From NCBI GenBank assembly GCA_021769625.1, contig JAETSN010000001.1, positions 62,001 to 126,000 on the forward strand: 64,000 nt of DNA. Reading direction: 5' to 3'. Below the pieces are notes generated by a model, which was not told the DNA's origin, searched no databases, and worked only from the letters and a program-made list of their open reading frames with translations. Positions 61,684 to 64,000 of this stretch are shown in pieces. Within the stretch, counting starts at the first letter, position 1. Every line of letters starts with the position of its first letter. The position numbers and the translations under genes were made by a program. Source of the stretch: [Clostridium] symbiosum (GTDB lineage Bacteria > Bacillota > Clostridia > Lachnospirales > Lachnospiraceae).

Positions 61684-61783
61684 AAAAAGATTGTATCATA
61701 TTTTTCACGACTTGTAATCAGAAATGATATCCTGTATAATCAATGAGGAAAAAAAGCAGAAAACCGGATGGGATCATAAGAGA

Positions 61784-62647
61784 ATGAAAATCGTAGAGAC
61801 GGAAGATCTTGTTTTTGAATATATCAGGCGCGATGAAGAAGGAAACGTGGAAGGGATCACAACGGCGGTCGACCATGTTGATCTGGATGTGGATCCCGGG
61901 GATTTTATTGCCATATTAGGACATAACGGCTCCGGAAAATCAACGCTGGCGAAACATTTTAACGCTATTTTGATGCCCACGGAGGGGACAGTCTGGGTGG
62001 ACGGCATGGACACGGAGGATCGGGATAAAGTCTGGGATATCCGGCAGCGGGCAGGGATGGTATTCCAGAATCCGGACAACCAGATCATCGGCCAGGTGGT
62101 GGAGGAGGATGTGGGGTTCGGACCGGAAAATATGGGTGTGCCCACAAAGGAGATCTGGGAGAGAGTGGAGGAGAGCCTCAAGGCGGTGGGCATGTACGAG
62201 TACCGGAAGTTTGCGCCGAACAAGCTTTCCGGCGGGCAGAAGCAGCGGGTTTCCATTGCCGGGGTGCTGGCGATGCACCCGAAGTGCATTGTGCTGGATG
62301 AGCCTACGGCCATGCTGGACCCAGGGGGACGCAAAGAAGTGATCCGGGCGGTGCGTGCGCTGAACGATGTGGAGAAGGTGACGGTCATTCTGATCACACA
62401 TTATATGGAAGAGATCATTCATGCGGACAAGGTTTTTGTGATGGACGGCGGCAAGATCGCCATGCAGGGAACGCCACGGGAGATATTCTCCCAGGTGGAG
62501 AAACTGAAGGAGCTGCGGCTGGATGTGCCGAAGGTGACGCTTCTGGCATATGAACTGAGAAAGGAAGGCGTGCCGCTGCCGGAGGGGATCCTGACGATAA
62601 AGGAACTGGTGGACGCACTGGACGGGCTGCGGAGCGGGAGAAGATAG
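61784..62647 (+). CDS. ecfA1: ECF transporter ATPase EcfA1
   Basis: A 287-residue ATPase: [19 protein letters not shown]-loop [25 protein letters not shown], signature [17 protein letters not shown], Walker [16 protein letters not shown] and H-loop ITHYMEE. It powers the energy-coupling module shared by vitamin-specific S components. I start at [11 protein letters not shown]; the frame is open upstream from 61724 and the ribosome site is weak. Confidence 0.94.
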   Translation: MKIVETEDLVFEYIRRDEEGNVEGITTAVDHVDLDVDPGDFIAILGHNGSGKSTLAKHFNAILMPTEGTVWVDGMDTEDRDKVWDIRQRAGMVFQNPDNQIIGQVVEEDVGFGPENMGVPTKEIWERVEESLKAVGMYEYRKFAPNKLSGGQKQRVSIAGVLAMHPKCIVLDEPTAMLDPGGRKEVIRAVRALNDVEKVTVILITHYMEEIIHADKVFVMDGGKIAMQGTPREIFSQVEKLKELRLDVPKVTLLAYELRKEGVPLPEGILTIKELVDALDGLRSGRR

Positions 62648-63508
62648 ATGGCACTGATTTTGGATCATGTAACATACGAATACGGAGGCGGGACGGAGCT
62701 TACGGTGCGTGCGCTGAACGATGTCTCTCTGGTGATACCAGACGGACAGTTTATCGGCCTGATCGGGCATACGGGTTCCGGAAAATCTACGCTGGTGCAG
62801 CATTTAAACGGTCTGCTCGCACCTACATCGGGGCATATCTATTATAACGGGGAGGATATCCACGACAAGGATTTCAGCAAAAAGAAACTGCGCAGCAAGG
62901 TTGGGCTGGTATTTCAGTATCCGGAGCATCAGCTGTTTGAGACCGATGTTTTCACGGATGTCTGCTTCGGGCCGAAGAATCTGGGGCTGGATAAAAAGGA
63001 GGTACAGCTTCGGGCTTTTTGGGCGCTGAAACAGGTCGGGCTGCCGGATGATTGTTTTTATCAGCCGCCTTTTGACCTTTCCGGCGGGCAGAAGCGCCGG
63101 GCGGCGATCGCCGGCGTGCTCGCCATGAAGCCGGAGGTACTGATTCTGGATGAACCTACGGCGGGACTGGACCCGAAGGGCAGGGATGAGATCCTGGATC
63201 TTGTGACGTCCCTCAAGGAAGAAAACGGGATGACTGTCATACTGGTCTCCCACAGCATGGATGATGTGGCGGAGTACGTGGACAGGATCGTTGTGATGAA
63301 TAAGGGAAGTGTCTGTTTTGACGATGTACCGAAACAGGTTTTTGGGCATAAAGAGGAGTTGGAGGGCATGGGGCTTTCCGTGCCGCAGGTGACGGATATC
63401 ATGCATGCCCTGAAAAAAGCGGGGTGGCAGTCCGTGGATACCACCGTGACAACGCTGGAAGAGGCAAAGAAGGAAATTCTGAAGCAAATCATAAGGATTA
63501 AAATATGA
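62648..63508 (+). CDS. ecfA2: ECF transporter ATPase EcfA2
   Basis: A 286-residue partner ATPase: GHTGSGKSTLVQHLNGLL, FQYPEHQLFETDVFTDVCFGPKNLG, LSGGQKRRAAIAGVLAM, LILDEPTAGLDPKG. It starts directly after the EcfA1 stop and ends overlapping EcfT (ATGA). The heterodimer drives transport. Confidence 0.95.
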   Translation: MALILDHVTYEYGGGTELTVRALNDVSLVIPDGQFIGLIGHTGSGKSTLVQHLNGLLAPTSGHIYYNGEDIHDKDFSKKKLRSKVGLVFQYPEHQLFETDVFTDVCFGPKNLGLDKKEVQLRAFWALKQVGLPDDCFYQPPFDLSGGQKRRAAIAGVLAMKPEVLILDEPTAGLDPKGRDEILDLVTSLKEENGMTVILVSHSMDDVAEYVDRIVVMNKGSVCFDDVPKQVFGHKEELEGMGLSVPQVTDIMHALKKAGWQSVDTTVTTLEEAKKEILKQIIRIKI

Positions 63509-64000
63509 TAAGAGATATCACATTAGGACAATATTATCAGACAGATTCCATAGTCCACAGGTTGGATCCCCGGGTGAAGATCGCGGCGACGCTTGTCTTT
63601 ATCTGTTCTTTGTTTGTCGTGGAACAGGCGGCAGGGTATATCGTTGCCGTTCTTTTTCTGGCGTTCGCGATCAGGTTATCTCATGTGCCGTTCCGGTTTA
63701 TGATGCGCGGGATGCGCGCCATTCTGTTCCTGCTGCTGATCACCTTCTTTTTCAATCTGTTTCTGACGCCGGGGGAGGCGGTATTCCATATCTGGAAGCT
63801 GTCCGTCACAAAGGAAGGGATCTCGCTGGCAGTGAAGATGGCGGTGCGGCTCTCGCTGCTGATCATCGGCTCTTCCGTAATGACGCTGACGACTACGCCG
63901 AATAATCTGACGGACGGGCTGGAAAAAATGTTAAAACCTTTGCAGAAATGCAAAGTGCCGGTGCATGAAGTGGCGATGATGATGTCCATCGCGCTGCGCT
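63505..64000 (+). CDS. ecfT: ECF transporter transmembrane protein EcfT (3' end outside window)
   Basis: The first 165 residues are visible: MIRDITLGQYYQTDSIVHRLDPRVKI, a typical EcfT start, then membrane segments (FICSLFVVEQAAGYIVAVLFLAF, AILFLLLITFFFNLFL) and LTTTPNNLTDGLEKMLKPL. The two Ala-Arg-Gly-type coupling motifs would lie further on. The gene runs off the window. Confidence 0.93.
   Translation, partial: MIRDITLGQYYQTDSIVHRLDPRVKIAATLVFICSLFVVEQAAGYIVAVLFLAFAIRLSHVPFRFMMRGMRAILFLLLITFFFNLFLTPGEAVFHIWKLSVTKEGISLAVKMAVRLSLLIIGSSVMTLTTTPNNLTDGLEKMLKPLQKCKVPVHEVAMMMSIALR

Overview
The window looks like a chromosomal segment of a motile, Gram-positive anaerobe of the Clostridia, most likely a Lachnospiraceae member. 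The reasons are the moderate G+C content, strong AGGAGG-type ribosome binding sites with some GTG and TTG starts, YesMN-type two-component control of a sugar ABC operon, a flgM-flgN-flgK-flgK-flgL-fliW-csrA flagellar operon, an ECF vitamin transporter module, and the rpoBC/str gene order. The organism assignment is inference; no rRNA or tRNA gene is present to confirm it.

Region 1 (1-11.5 kb) is carbohydrate uptake. It holds the tail of a response-regulator protein, a divergent YesM/YesN two-component pair, two sugar ABC permeases, a lipoprotein sugar-binding protein, a GH31 alpha-xylosidase and a GH36 alpha-galactosidase. Together they suggest import and trimming of a xylose- and galactose-decorated oligosaccharide. 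Region 2 (11.6-12.9 kb) has a VWA protein overlapping a YgjP-type metallopeptidase. Region 3 (12.9-26.6 kb) is late flagellar assembly, in two blocks that each follow a near-consensus sigma-28 promoter: flgM-flgN-flgK1-flgK2-flgL-fliW-csrA and flaG-fliD-fliS-coiled-coil protein. These are followed by a helix-turn-helix regulator, UDP-galactopyranose mutase and a second FliD-like protein on the minus strand.

Region 4 (26.7-44.6 kb) is the core translation/transcription block: rpmG, secE, nusG, rplK, rplA, a capA-like gene, an L10 leader, rplJ, rplL, rpoB, rpoC, rpsL, rpsG, fusA and tuf. The capA-like gene, with its own promoter, splits the usual rplKA-rplJL order. Region 5 (45-50.5 kb) has a chemoreceptor, an SDR oxidoreductase, a phosphodiesterase, an ArsC/Spx-like protein and a membrane-anchored GH3 glycosidase. 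Region 6 (50.5-58.4 kb) has a free-standing TPP-riboswitch-like RNA, a BceRS/BceAB-like two-component plus ABC exporter module, and a polar amino-acid ABC importer. Region 7 (58.8-64 kb) has an M20 amidohydrolase, a second helix-turn-helix regulator, an M15 peptidase and ecfA1-ecfA2-ecfT, the last cut by the window end.

The two most unusual signals are not genes. First, five copies of a roughly 155-190 bp palindromic element lie in intergenic gaps, always in the same orientation and just 3' of a gene. Their outer arms of 22-23 bp differ in sequence from copy to copy yet stay self-complementary in every copy, around a conserved core hairpin. Second, an RNA with an unmistakable TPP-riboswitch 3' half, but a changed pyrimidine-sensing junction, sits in its own promoter-to-terminator unit with no gene behind it.
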